NCBI GenBank assembly: GCA_023105745.1
Contig: JALGQZ010000009.1
Location: 9,832,937 to 9,896,936, forward strand
Reading direction: 5' to 3'
DNA from: Austropuccinia psidii
Lineage: Eukaryota > Basidiomycota > Pucciniomycetes > Pucciniales > Sphaerophragmiaceae
Length of the DNA stretch: 64,000 bases
A program made the translations under genes and the position numbers. Below are positions 12,037 to 22,212 of the stretch, one piece after another. Within the stretch, counting starts at the first letter, position 1, and every line of letters starts with the position of its first letter. The notes beneath the pieces were generated by a model, which did not search any database, was not told where the DNA came from, and saw only the letters and a program-made list of their open reading frames with translations.

Positions 12037-12462
12037 AGATTCATCAACAAAGTAGTTCTTAAAAAAATAAAAAAAATAAAAAAATAAAAAAACTTACAAA
12101 AATATATTAATCACCTCCACCATGGCCAATTCACCAATTTTTGAATCCTATGGGAAGAATTAATAAAAGAAGACCAAATTATCAATGAAGAACTTCATTG
12201 GTCACCAGAAGATGAAGATTTTAATAAATAGAACCTTTGGCATTTTAAGGATACTTCATCAATATCAAGAAACCAAGAAATTGAAGAAATCAAGGAATTG
12301 CGGAAAATTTTGTAGGTTTCTGACAAAACCAATGCTCAAATTACTCAAGAATTAATGGACAAATTAAATTTCAAACTATCAAGGCCCATCTTAAAGACAC
12401 ATAACAGCTCTAAAATTCAAAAATTAAACAAAATAGTTAGATTTAAACTCAATTGAACACTA

Positions 12463-12491
12463 GGCAGTGACCTCCTGCCTTATCAAAGAGG
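12463..12491 (+). repeat. Class A pseudoknot repeat, copy 2
   Basis: Stem 1 GGCAG/CTGCC (12463-12467 with 12475-12479; the flanking A-T adds a sixth pair). Stem 2 CCTC/GAGG (12471-12474 with 12488-12491), joined by an 8-nt A-rich linker. Confidence 0.45.
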
Positions 12492-12550
12492 AAAATAATT
12501 TTTTAATCAACCAAAATTACCAATTTCACTCACCCAAATCATAAATCACT

Positions 12551-12580
12551 AGGAAGTGACCTCCTGCCTTATCAAAGAGG
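12551..12580 (+). repeat. Class A pseudoknot repeat, copy 3
   Basis: Same layout as copy 2. Stem 1 AGGAAG/CTGCCT has one mismatch; stem 2 CCTC/GAGG (12560-12563 with 12577-12580) is intact. It sits about 140 nt before the next ORF. Confidence 0.4.
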
Positions 12581-12716
12581 AATATCCAGATTATTACCCA
12601 AAATTACCATCCAAAACCCTTGATAACCTACCTTCAAACTATTTTTGATAAATAAATCTGATAATATTCTTAATATTATTACCTTGAACAATTCAAAATC
12701 CATCAAATCCTATAAA

Positions 12717-13412
12717 ATGGAGTCATGGCCATTACTTGAAGAAAATCCCTGGTCATTGGACACAGATGTCAGCTGGCTAGAAGAAAAAGAAGTTTGCGCC
12801 AATTATATCAATCCACAAGAAATAGATGAAAATCCTGACTGGTTCTTGAAAATAGAACCAGAACCCTGTCCTGATATTTCCACCATTGTCCTTCCATATA
12901 TTGAGTTTGAGGACATCTTTGAGAAAGAAGAATCACCATCAGAAACTCTCATATCTCATCTATGGAAAGAATTACCTGGATTCAACCTCACAAAGTATGA
13001 ATTCCTGGATTTGCTGACCTGGGATGGAATTAATGGCAACCTTGGAAACCAATACTGGAATGAAGTATTTGACATGGATGAACACCTCAGGAAATCACTA
13101 TTCTGGAGGACCTGGGAATTCCAAGACTGGTTAAACCTCCAGGATTTTCAAATTAAAAATGGAACAATTACCAAAATTCCAGGAAATTATATTATAAAAA
13201 ATGCCACATGGGACTGTCATTGGGAAGAAGCACTTATACCAGCAATCCTCACAACAAAAAAGGATAGAGCTAAAATTATTACAGAACATTTCAACTCCTT
13301 CTGTGAAGAATACCTTTTCAAAACTTTTAAAAGAGAACAATGGAGGGGAGAAAGATTTATTAAACAAGAATTAGTAAAGAAAATACTTTTTCCAAGGAAT
13401 TTATTAAAATAA
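12717..13412 (+). CDS. Family B accessory ORF, paralogue of the protease-ORF tail domain
   Basis: 231 residues from the first ATG (12717); the frame is open from 12645 but without an earlier ATG. The family is not recognised. The middle resembles the tail of 10250-11914: LPYIEFEDI against LPYITFEDL, ELPGFNLTKYEFLDLL against QLPGANLKKIQFLEIL, and NGNLGNQYWNEVF against KGNLSKQFWDKIF. The N-terminus is acidic and Trp-rich; the C-terminus is basic, with a possible nucleic-acid-binding helix. The frame is intact, so it may still be selected. It lies between protease and RT, where Gypsy elements usually have no gene. A duplicated envelope-like or Gag-derived accessory protein is possible but unproven. 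Confidence 0.7.
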   Translation: MESWPLLEENPWSLDTDVSWLEEKEVCANYINPQEIDENPDWFLKIEPEPCPDISTIVLPYIEFEDIFEKEESPSETLISHLWKELPGFNLTKYEFLDLLTWDGINGNLGNQYWNEVFDMDEHLRKSLFWRTWEFQDWLNLQDFQIKNGTITKIPGNYIIKNATWDCHWEEALIPAILTTKKDRAKIITEHFNSFCEEYLFKTFKREQWRGERFIKQELVKKILFPRNLLK

Positions 13413-14715
13413 ACCTCACCTTTTTTATTTTTTTACCATCTTTAATCTTTCCTCTTTAAAATTCAGATTTTCTTTCATAATATATAAAAAAAAAGAGAAA
13501 CAAAGTAAAATATTAAAAATTTAACAAATAAGCTTCAGTTCATATAAGCTTACCTGAAGTTGAAGATGTCATATATATAATCATCATGAACAATTAAAAA
13601 AATTTAAAAAAAAAAAAAAAAAAAAGAAAAAAGAAAAATATAAAATAAAAAAAAAGAAAAAAGAAAAATATAAAATAAAAAAAAAGAAAAAGAAACCAAC
13701 TTACAACAACTTTTATGAGCTGTTAAATATTTTTTATTTTTATTTTCATTTTTTTTATTTTTTTATTATTTTTTATTATTATTTTTTTTCTTTCTTTTTT
13801 TGAAATAGGAAGTGATATGATATCTGAACAGATTATGGTGTATTATTACTTCAGGACTACTTAAAAGATAGTTAGATGGGTTTCAAATGATTTACTTTGC
13901 ATTTAAGATAGCTTTACCCATATACTTGATTGAATTTAATGAATTTCTTTTTTTCCAAACTGATCATTTCTTCCAATATAAATTAAAGTTGTTGCAACTC
14001 AAAAAAAATAAAAAATAAAATAAAAAATAAAAAACAAAAAACAAAAAAAAATAATAACTTAGGTTTCATCTTAATGACTTTTATTTTATCAATTAACTTA
14101 GTTTATTTTTATTTATTTTTCCTTTTATTTTAACCTGCTTTATATTATTTGTTCATAGTAAGTTTATTTGTTATTTGTTTTTTTTTTCATTTTTTTTTAT
14201 TCGCTCAGGATTTCTTTTGTCGCATTTTTGCTTTCTCTCAGCTTACTCTATATTGTTGATTGTTCCTTTTAGTTTTATTATTTAACTCTATTTCATTTTG
14301 TTTTATTTGTTTCATTCGATCAAGTTTTTTTTGTTATAATTATAAATATGAAGAGCTGAAATTACATCAAAAAAAAAAAAAAAAAAAAAAAACCACGAGG
14401 AATTACAGTAGAGGGAAGCAGCAGACAAGTGATAAGCTCCAATAGGTACTTCGACACTAGACGATAGGGAGAGCCTTCAAAAACAATGACAGTACAATCC
14501 AAAAACCACATAGTCTCAACAGGAGGACTAGTGGAATTGTAACACCGATATCCTTCCACAGCCGATTGGGTAATTTCTTAAAAAAATATAAAAAATAATA
14601 AATAAATAAATAAATAAATAACTATAATGACGATAAAATAAAACAAAAATTAAAATTACAATTCTTTTTAGCCATAGACTAGTAGAAAAAGAATTATAAT
14701 AATATATAAAAAATT
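13413..14715. other. AT-rich low-complexity spacer
   Basis: No gene seen. It contains A/T homopolymer runs, a tandem duplication of an AAAAAGAAAAATATAAAATA-like unit at about 13617-13690, poly-T at 13750-13800 and an A run at 14370-14391. The composition becomes more balanced after about 14395. Confidence 0.7.
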
Positions 14716-15144
14716 TTACCTAATGGGCCCTATATGAAGTGATAGCCCGTCCCTTAGAATTTCTGGGACGTCAATGGTAGGAGACTGGCATCTTTTTCTG
14801 GGAAGGTGGCGGTTCCTCTTCCTCTTCGTAATTATGGGAGGATCGACATTCAAAAAATACGCCGCAGGGTCCGGAACAAAAAGTCGTGGATCAAACTTCC
14901 CCTCAATAAACGCGTAAAAAGCTAACACGGCTTCAGGCACTGACTCCGTATCAGGGGATACAGAAGGGGCATGAGAGAGAGGAGCCAGTGCTGGAGGCGA
15001 TTGTGGAGGATTGGAAGGATCGGATAATGTCTCAGAAAAAGATGGTAATGCACTTCCAAACAACAGCTCTTTGATCTCGTTGGCTGTAAAAGCTTTTATG
15101 AGATCAGAGTAACCTGACCCATAAGAGTGATCGGAGGAGCTCAT
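14716..15144 (-). CDS. Unknown 142-residue protein in a GC-richer island
   Basis: Starts at an ATG at 15144 on the minus strand and ends at 14716. The N-terminus is Ser/Tyr/Gly-rich (MSSSDHSYGSGYSDL), then comes a Pro/Ser-rich stretch, then FIEGKFDPRLFVPDPAAYFL, and a basic block (KRKRNRHLPRKR) that could be a nuclear localisation signal. Base and codon use are unlike the surrounding AT-rich family B sequence, and the strand is opposite, so it may belong to a separate inserted unit of about 14.4-16.3 kb. I do not recognise the family. Splicing to further exons upstream (15145-15350) is possible but not demonstrable. Confidence 0.45.
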   Translation of the reverse strand: MSSSDHSYGSGYSDLIKAFTANEIKELLFGSALPSFSETLSDPSNPPQSPPALAPLSHAPSVSPDTESVPEAVLAFYAFIEGKFDPRLFVPDPAAYFLNVDPPIITKRKRNRHLPRKRCQSPTIDVPEILRDGLSLHIGPIR

Positions 15145-16519
15145 TTATTTAAAAACTACCAAGGAAATAATAATAAGTAAAAAAAACACAATAAAGATAC
15201 AACATTAAACATAGTCATCAGAATTAAGTACAAAAAATAATAATAATAATAATTTAAGCTTACGTTTATATTGAGCTTCAATAATAATCACGGAATGAGA
15301 ACGGGGAAGCAGGAAGTCTTTGTGGAATAGTGATTCGATATGGACATTATCTGTAAGCTATTTATACTCAAGATAAAAGGAAACCAAGATGGCAGGGTCA
15401 ATCCAAACAAGCCAAGGCCAAAAGCTTCAACCGCAAATAAAATAAAAAAATCCTGCAAGACACCAAAGAAAGCTGCATCAAATCAATCTAGAGAACCTAT
15501 CAAGAACTTGGAATTAGAAGCGGCCCAAAGCAAATAGGCTAACAAGCAAAAATAAACTCACAGTACCTGCAAAAACCCCAACTGAAAGTGGCCAGGAATC
15601 CGATAAGAGCCTCAAAACTCTCTCATTGAGGGTGTAATTTCGGCGGCAGCCAAATATAATTTTTTTTGCTGCGCCGGTAGCTTTTTCCTACGAAAAATAC
15701 ATCGCAACAACTCCAATAAAACGGGAACGTCCTTTCATAAACTCAAAAGTGGGGAGGAATCAGCAAGATGACAGACCCATGATCTTGGTGGAATTAGCTT
15801 GGGAGTACTGCTACACAAAACCTTGTTGGCATCACACTGAGAGGTTGCGATGATTAGGAATCCAAAAAAAAACACCTTATCAAAAGTGGAGTTAGCTTGG
15901 ACAAAAGATTCTACAGCCCCACTGTTTGTCTACCTGGTCATTTTTCACCGCGGGGAATCCAGGAACCAGAGCCAAATGGATGCACTGTCCACCTACCAAA
16001 GGACCCAAACCGACTCAACTCCGATTACTGGAAGGGGTAGGAGAACTTCGAAGGAGTCTAAAAAAAGCAAAAAGAAAAAAAAAGATTACAGAAATCACTG
16101 AAACTACCCATGGGAAGCATTCAACCCAAATTGCATGGCTTTTGACGCCTATTGAGCCAAAAGCTTCTACTCCAAAGCCGTTTAAAGGTTCAAAAGGGCT
16201 TTCCAACAAAAATTAAAAAAATTAAAATAAAATAATAAAGACGGTAGAATAAAGTAATTCTGGATTCAGGAGCTTCAGCAAGGTTATAGGAATCTGACCT
16301 CTAACAGCCAGTATCGGGCTGTATGACCCGATTAGCTAGCTATGACTAAAGGAATATAGTCCCGTATAAAACAAAATAAATATACATATATATTCATATA
16401 ATAATGAATTAATTATAAGTGAATAAATATATATTAATGAAAAAACTAATAAGTATATAATATAATATATAATATATACAAAAAAAATAATAATAAAATA
16501 AAATATAAAATAAAACAGA
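15145..16519. other. Unclassified island and AT-rich junction
   Basis: Only short unconvincing frames (65-96 residues, for example 15926-16216) are present. 15400-16330 has more even base composition than its flanks; from 16340 it becomes AT-rich again. No repeats, RNA genes or transposon ends were recognised here. Confidence 0.5.
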
Positions 16520-17178
16520 AAAGTCCTCAACATGACTTTAAACTGTTGAATTTTTTCTTTTATCTATGTTTTGGAAAATGATAATAAATTAACAAAAGCC
16601 CTCATCAAGGCTTTAAACTGATGATTTTCCTAAATTTAACATTATTTTATTTTTTATACCTAAAATGATTTAAAAATTCTGATTATTGATTTTTCCAGGA
16701 AATTCAAAAGGAAAACAATGAAAAAAGGGCTATGAATTAAAGAATAACATAAAAAAATAGCCCTCAGCTACAGGGCAATAAATACCAAAAGAAGCCCTTA
16801 TCATGGCTTAAAACTGCTTAGTTCTTTTATGAATTATAATTCTGATTTTTTAATTTGCTAATTGATTTTTTATTTTGAAATTCTACAGGGCTATAAGTTA
16901 AAAAAAAAAAAAAAGCCCTCAGTATGGCTATAAACTGCTTTTTTTATTGTATTTTTATGATCACCTTATTTTTGGACATTAAATTAAACTGACATATTTC
17001 ATTTTCTATGTGCTACAGGGCTATAAAGGACGATGCAATGTCCTCAGCAAGACATTAAACTGCTGGATTTTTTTTGATTCTCCCCTTAATATTACATGAA
17101 GCTGACATATTTATTTTTATGTGCTACAGGGCTATAAATAACAAAAAAAAAGCCCTGGGCAAGGCTTTAAACTGCTCA
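16520..17178 (+). repeat. Class B pseudoknot array, copies 1-6
   Basis: About 30-nt units at 16520, 16595, 16792, 16914, 17037 and 17149. Layout: stem-1 arm (6), C, stem-2 arm (6), one base, stem-1 arm (6), AAAC, stem-2 arm (6). Copy 1: AAAGTC/GACTTT with TCAACA/TGTTGA. Copy 2: AAAGCC/GGCTTT with TCATCA/TGATGA. Copy 5: AATGTC/GACATT with TCAGCA/TGCTGG. Copy 6: AAAGCC/GGCTTT with TGGGCA/TGCTCA. Copies 3 and 4 are weaker. Several units are preceded by a branch-like CTGAC, a T-rich tract and CTACAGGGCTATAA, resembling a 3' splice site. Confidence 0.6.
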
Positions 17179-17324
17179 ATTTTATATTATTCTATCATTT
17201 TATTGACTTGATTATTTTACTGACAATTTTATTTTATTTTCTACAGCTTTTATCAATCAACATATATAAAATAACAAAAAAACATGAATCAATATATATA
17301 ACAAAATGAGGGTTGAAATGAAGA

Positions 17325-17534
17325 AAAGTCCTCAACATGACTTTAAACTGTTGAACTTTTTTTATGTTTTTGAAAAAGAAACAATAAATTAAAAGATGTC
17401 CCCAGCAAGACATTAAACTGCTGGAATTTTTTCATTTTCTCATTAATATTAAATGAAGCTGACTTATTTCTTTTATGTGCTACAGGGCTATGAAGGACAA
17501 AATAAATGCCCTGAGAAAGGATTTAAACTGCTAT
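17325..17534 (+). repeat. Class B pseudoknot array, copies 7-9
   Basis: Copy 7 (17325-17354) is identical to copy 1. Copy 8 (17395-17424) has GATGTC/GACATT and CCAGCA/TGCTGG; relative to copy 5 a U-G pair has become C-G. Copy 9 (17505-17534) is decayed in both stems but keeps TTTAAAC. Confidence 0.6.
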
Positions 17535-17666
17535 TTTATCTTTTATGCTTTTTTATGTTGAATAACAACTATACTAACATATTTGATTTGGATTTTACAG
17601 GTATTCAACATTAAAAAAACACTTTCAGGATTTTTTAAGCTTAAGAAAATTCTTTTAAAATGAAAA

Positions 17667-18050
17667 TTAGTCCTAAATAAGACTATAAACTGTTTAATTC
17701 AATTTACAACTTGGCTTTGAAGATAACTCAAAACCAAAATTAACAAAAAGGAATCAAGTAATTATAAAGAAAAACAAGATATGGTCCTTGGCAAGACCAT
17801 AAACTGCCCCTCCAAATAGCAATGAGAAATCACCCAAAGTATCAACAAATAATACAAAAAGAAATAACCAATGGTCCTTGGCAAGACCATAAACTTCCCA
17901 CCACTAAAACTCTCAAAAAGGACTCAAAAATAAACAAAAATGAACCAATGGTCCTTGGCAAGACCATAAACAGCCTATTTAAAATATTCAAAAATATTGA
18001 ACAAGGACTATCAAACGAAGATAAGTCCTAGGCAAGAATATAAATTACCT
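17667..18050 (+). repeat. Class B pseudoknot array, copies 10-14
   Basis: Copy 10 (17667-17696): TAGTC/GACTA with TAAATA/TGTTTA. Copies 11-13 (17781, 17871, 17948) share ATGGTC/GACCAT; stem 2 of copy 11 is GGCA/TGCC, and copies 12 and 13 are weaker there. Copy 14 (about 18022-18050) is degenerate. Confidence 0.55.
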
Positions 18051-19643
18051 AAGGTTTGATTTCTTATTCTTTTTTAATTTCTAATTTTATGTCATTATAC
18101 ACAAGAATTAGAAAGATTTACTGACTTGAATTTTCTGAACACAGTTTTGATTTTTTTATTTATTTCAAACTCATTTATTTATTTTCACTAATAATTAGGG
18201 GCATATCCCATTCATGATCTCAAGAATATTCCATTCATTTATTATCTTTATTATACTTCTCCTACTATTACAACAAAAGCCATTAAATTGGCTTAATTTT
18301 TCAACTCAATGATAATAATAATTCAAAAAAAATAATAATAATAATAATAATCAATTTATTTGAAATATTTCTTCAATTACAAGAAAGTGATTGGAAATTA
18401 TTCGAAAAGAAGAAGTATTTGTGCCATGAAGGCATTAATTGAACTCTCAAGGAGTTATTTATAATAAAAACTCACAAATTGATGACATAATTTGGGGAAT
18501 TTACATATTAATAACACCTCAATGTGCTATTTATTCCAAAAGTAATTTTGAAAGCCCCCCAAAAGCAAACAAGAGATTTTTAAACTGTACAAATTCTCAT
18601 TTTTCACTGTTTATATTTTTTCAACAACTCAAATGCATTTATGGGTAACAGAAAATCTGAACCATAAAGGGGATGGAATTGAAATAAAGTCTGAGTCACA
18701 ATGATGATTTCAAAAGGAAGAGTTGTGGCATCATAAGGGTCATTATATGAATAAGGGACTCAAATTATGATCATCCAACTATGTAATATTAATCATAAAT
18801 ACTCTCAAGAGCACCAATTTTTACTGATTGGCACAACTTACCACCTTTAACCAAACAGCTCCATGATCTTAATTGTGATTAAGGTTTATTTCTTTTAAAT
18901 TTTGATTTTTTACTCAGATATCTCACTTAATGGTTATTTTATACTTAAAGTTGAAAAAAAAATATTATTGAATCATCATTAACATAAATTTATGTAAACT
19001 TACTGTATCATTATTTATTCTTATCAAAATCACCATAAAGAATGAGGGGTAGGAGAACTTATTTCTTGCACTATCCCTTATAGTGGAAGTTTTGGGGGAA
19101 TGAGAACATATCCTCTTCAAAATTAAAAAAACCAACTTAAGATTTTTAAATGGAGAGGGGGGCCCTTATCCAAAACAAATATTATTATTAAAAAATATCA
19201 ATAAATTAATATTAAAATCAATTTTAAATCACCTTATTATTACAATTTTTTATTTTTCATTTCTTTATAACAGGTTTAATTCAGGAATACAAAAGAACAA
19301 CCAAACATGAATTATTTTGAAGAAACAGCAAGAGAATTGAGAAACAACTTATCATAGGTCAATTATTCAGAATACTGAAAATGAAGAATATTATTTATGA
19401 AGAAAAGCAGGAGTTCCTTATGGATTGACCTTTGGACAACACCAGAACTTGGAGATTTCTTTGATTTTGGATTGAAACTCATTTGGAATTCCAGAATCAC
19501 TGGCCAGGATTTATGGACTGCAGGATGACTAACTGGATTAATTATTGACTCAGGACTCACTCAACATGAAGGGCTAACAAGATAATGTACAACACTCAAA
19601 TCAAATTGCCCTTGGGATTTTAAAGGAGCTTGAAGACTCAAGA
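18051..19643. other. AT-rich spacer without recognised genes
   Basis: No convincing coding frame. It contains ATA/TAA runs near 18330 and a polypurine-tract-like motif at 19147-19162. Otherwise nothing is seen. Confidence 0.6.
19147..19162 (+). other. Internal copy of the family B polypurine tract
   Basis: AAATGGAGAGGGGGG repeats the run that precedes the 3' LTR at 23431-23445 (AAATGGAGAGGGGGA). It may be a central polypurine tract or a relic of a nested end. Confidence 0.4.
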
Positions 19644-20136
19644 GGTCCTCAGCATGACACTAAACTGCTTCCCCTGTAGACTTGGGCAGGGAAATTATAA
19701 AAAAAAGAAAAAGAACCACCAAGAAGCTGGAGGGGATTGTCCTAGTCAGGAGAAGTGCTGAAGGACCATTTTTTTCCTCAGCATGACAATAAACTGCTCC
19801 CTTTGTGTAACAGGAACAAGGGATTTTACAGTTGTTTATCATTATCAAATTGGCCAAAATGAACAAAGTGAATTCTCAAGACCTGAATTAAGACAAGAAA
19901 ATTCCTATTCAAGAAAGAAAACAACCAGAAGAATCTTGCATCAAGTGGGAATCATGAAGATTGAAAAAAAAAACAGTCAAGTGGAGTCTAAAAGCAAGCC
20001 CAAAGGAGCTCAAGAATCAAGATAAGCCCTTGGATTAGGCCAGGAGGTCCTTGCATGACTTAAACTGCAGGACTTGTATACCTAATATACAGGGGTTACA
20101 CACCTAGTTGTAGGTCCTGTATGACCTTAAACTACA
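19644..20136 (+). repeat. Class B pseudoknot array, copies 15-18
   Basis: Copies at 19644, about 19774, 20045 and 20112. Copies 15 and 16 keep AGCA/TGCT but have short or lost stem 1. Copy 17: AGGTC/GACTT with TTGCA/TGCAG. Copy 18: AGGTC/GACCT with TGTA/TACA. The last unit ends about 100 nt before the first ATG of the pol frame. Confidence 0.55.
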
Positions 20137-20235
20137 TTTTTTTTATGGAAGAAAGAAGAAATAATAATTTTGAAGACCTCAATATTTCAGGACACCAGCA
20201 AATTCTTAGAAATAATCAAAAATCACTAATTGAAG

Positions 20236-22212
20236 ATGGATAACCAAATTTTAGCAGCCAAATATAAATCAGTCCTGAAGAAGGTGAGACCAGTCAATGA
20301 GCCAATGCCTCAAGACCTCAACCCACCTTTGGAAAGACCACCTTTGTCAAGAGATCCTTATGAAACACCCTTATAACCAAACCCACCTTTATTTCAAGAA
20401 ACATTCAAGGTCACCCATGAAAGACTGCAAGCAGTCAATTTTGGCCCACCAGGATGGTTATAAAATGAAGAAATCAATTTACTCAAAAATGTTATTACCT
20501 TAAGGGAAAAAGCAATAGCTTTCTGTGAAGAAGAAAGAGGATTACTCAAAAACTCATATGGAAAACCTTACAAGATACCGGTAATACCTCATGAACCTTG
20601 GCAGAAGAAATCAATTCCCATTCCCAAATCAATTTTACCTCAGTTTACTGAATTAATCAGAGAAAGAATCAGGACTGGACTCTATGAGCAATCCACCTCA
20701 AGCTACACAAGCCCAATCTTTTGTGTGGCCAAATCAAATGGGAAACTCAGAATTGTCCATGACCTTCAAGAACTCAACAAAGTCACCATCAAGGATGCTG
20801 GCTTACCACCTCATATTGAAGAATTTGTAGATGCATTTGCAGGAAGAGCATGCTATGGACTAGGAGACATCATGGGAGGATATGATGAAAAAGAATTAGA
20901 TTTCACTACCAGACCCCTCACTACTTTTGAAACACCCCTTGGAAGGATGCAACTCACAAGACTACCCCAAGGAGCAACCAACTCAGTAGCAGTATACCAA
21001 GCCCAAATGACCTGGATACTCCAAGAAGAAATACCAGAAAGTGTAGGAATTTTTATTGATGATGGAGGAATAAAAGGACCAAGATCACTTTACAACCAAG
21101 AAACACTACCAGAAAACCCCTCAATCAGAAGATTTATATGGGAATATGCCATAACCTTAGAAAGAGTTTTATTCAGGATTGAAGAAGCAGGACTTACTAT
21201 TTCAGGATCCAAGTTTGCTTGCTGTGTTCCATCTTTGGACATAGTAGCGCATGTTGTATCATTCAAAGGAAGAAAAATCTCAAAACAAAAGATCAACAAG
21301 ATTCAAAATTGGCCAACACCTCTCAACAAAAAGGAAATAAGAGGATTTCTTGGTCTTTGTGCCTATGTAAGGATGTTCATTGAAAACTTCCCACAAGTTG
21401 CATCACCACTAAGAAGGCTCACCAGAGAAGATGTTGACCGGGACTGGGATCAAGAATGTGAAGAAGCTTTCCATAAGCTCAGAAGAATAGTTGGAGAAGA
21501 AATAAACCTCAAGAAATTGGATTATGACAAAGGAGCAGGAAAAATTAAGCTAGCAGTAGACTCAAGCTACATTGCTGCAGGAGCAGTACTCACTCAAGAA
21601 GACAAAGAAGGAAAAGACAGACCAGTATTATATGAATCAATAACTTTTTCAAAATTGGAATCAAAATACTCACAAACCAAATTGGAACTCTGTGGAGTTG
21701 CAAGAATTCTCAAGAAGCTTCAGACAATACTTTGGGGACAACATTTTGAATTAAAAGTTGATTCCAAGGCCTTAATTGAAATGATCAACACCCCTTGCTT
21801 ACCCAATGCACCCATGACAAGATGGGTGGCTTTCATTCAACTATTTTCCTTTGATTTGGTACACAAACCAGGGAAGACTTTCACTATGCCAGATGGTCTA
21901 TCCAGAAGACCAAAGAACTTAGAGGAAGAAGATGAAGATGCACTAGAATTTGATGAAGAAGAAGATTTTATCAAGCCACACCCTGGATTTGGGGCTAAGA
22001 ATGTAAATTCACTCCATTTTTCAGGAGTACAAGTACCAACCAAACAAGAAGTATTTTGGAAGAGAATGCCAGAATACTTAAGTACAATGAAAAAACCACA
22101 ATCAAGTAAAGATGAAGAATTTAGAAGGATAAAAAGAAGGTCATCCAACTTTTTCTTGGAATATGGCCAGCTTAAAAGAAGAAATCACCCAAACCCTCAA
22201 TTGGTGATATAA
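20236..22212 (+). CDS. pol: Family B pol: reverse transcriptase and RNase H
   Basis: The frame opens at ATG 20236 with the usual fungal Gypsy lead-in (YKSVLKKVRPV). TAA stops at 20374 and 20461 break the first part; 20725-22212 is fully open. RT blocks are visible: KLRIVHDLQELNKVT, LGDIMGGYDE and RLPQGATNSV. The catalytic box reads FIDDGGIKG, with the two Asp present. The connection (IRGFLGLCAYVRMFI) and RNase H (LAVDSSYIAAGAVL, TKLELCGVARIL, DGLSRRPK) follow. The protein has no protease of its own; that lies 9 kb upstream. A stop at 22210-22212 separates it from integrase in the same frame. Confidence 0.92.

Larger units (their letters stand above)
11915..12716 (+). other. Inter-ORF spacer with degenerate third domain copy and three class A pseudoknots
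   Basis: It is AT-rich with no intact gene. At about 12186-12229 a short frame reads EELHWSPEDEDFNK and then stops, resembling the WWSEFPSEP segment near the end of the preceding ORF. This is a probable decayed third copy of the accessory-domain tail. Three short structured repeats lie at 12008, 12463 and 12551. Confidence 0.5.

Noticed and set aside
14370..14391. A run as the poly(A) tail of a retroposon
   Set aside because: It lies on the left of the GC-richer island, the wrong side for a + insertion, and should be poly(T) for a minus one; A runs are common here.
16539..16548. TTTAAAC plus pseudoknot as a -1 frameshift signal
   Set aside because: The heptamer precedes rather than lies upstream of a complete pseudoknot at the right spacing, and there is no overlapping ORF in this non-coding region.
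16618..16624. CTGATGA as a hammerhead ribozyme core
   Set aside because: It occurs in only one unit and is explained as the stem-2 arm pairing with TCATCA; no matching GAA core or helices are seen.
16520..20136. Regularly recurring short repeats as a possible CRISPR array
   Set aside because: Units vary in sequence, spacing is irregular, and the differences are compensatory within stems; the context is a eukaryotic retrotransposon.
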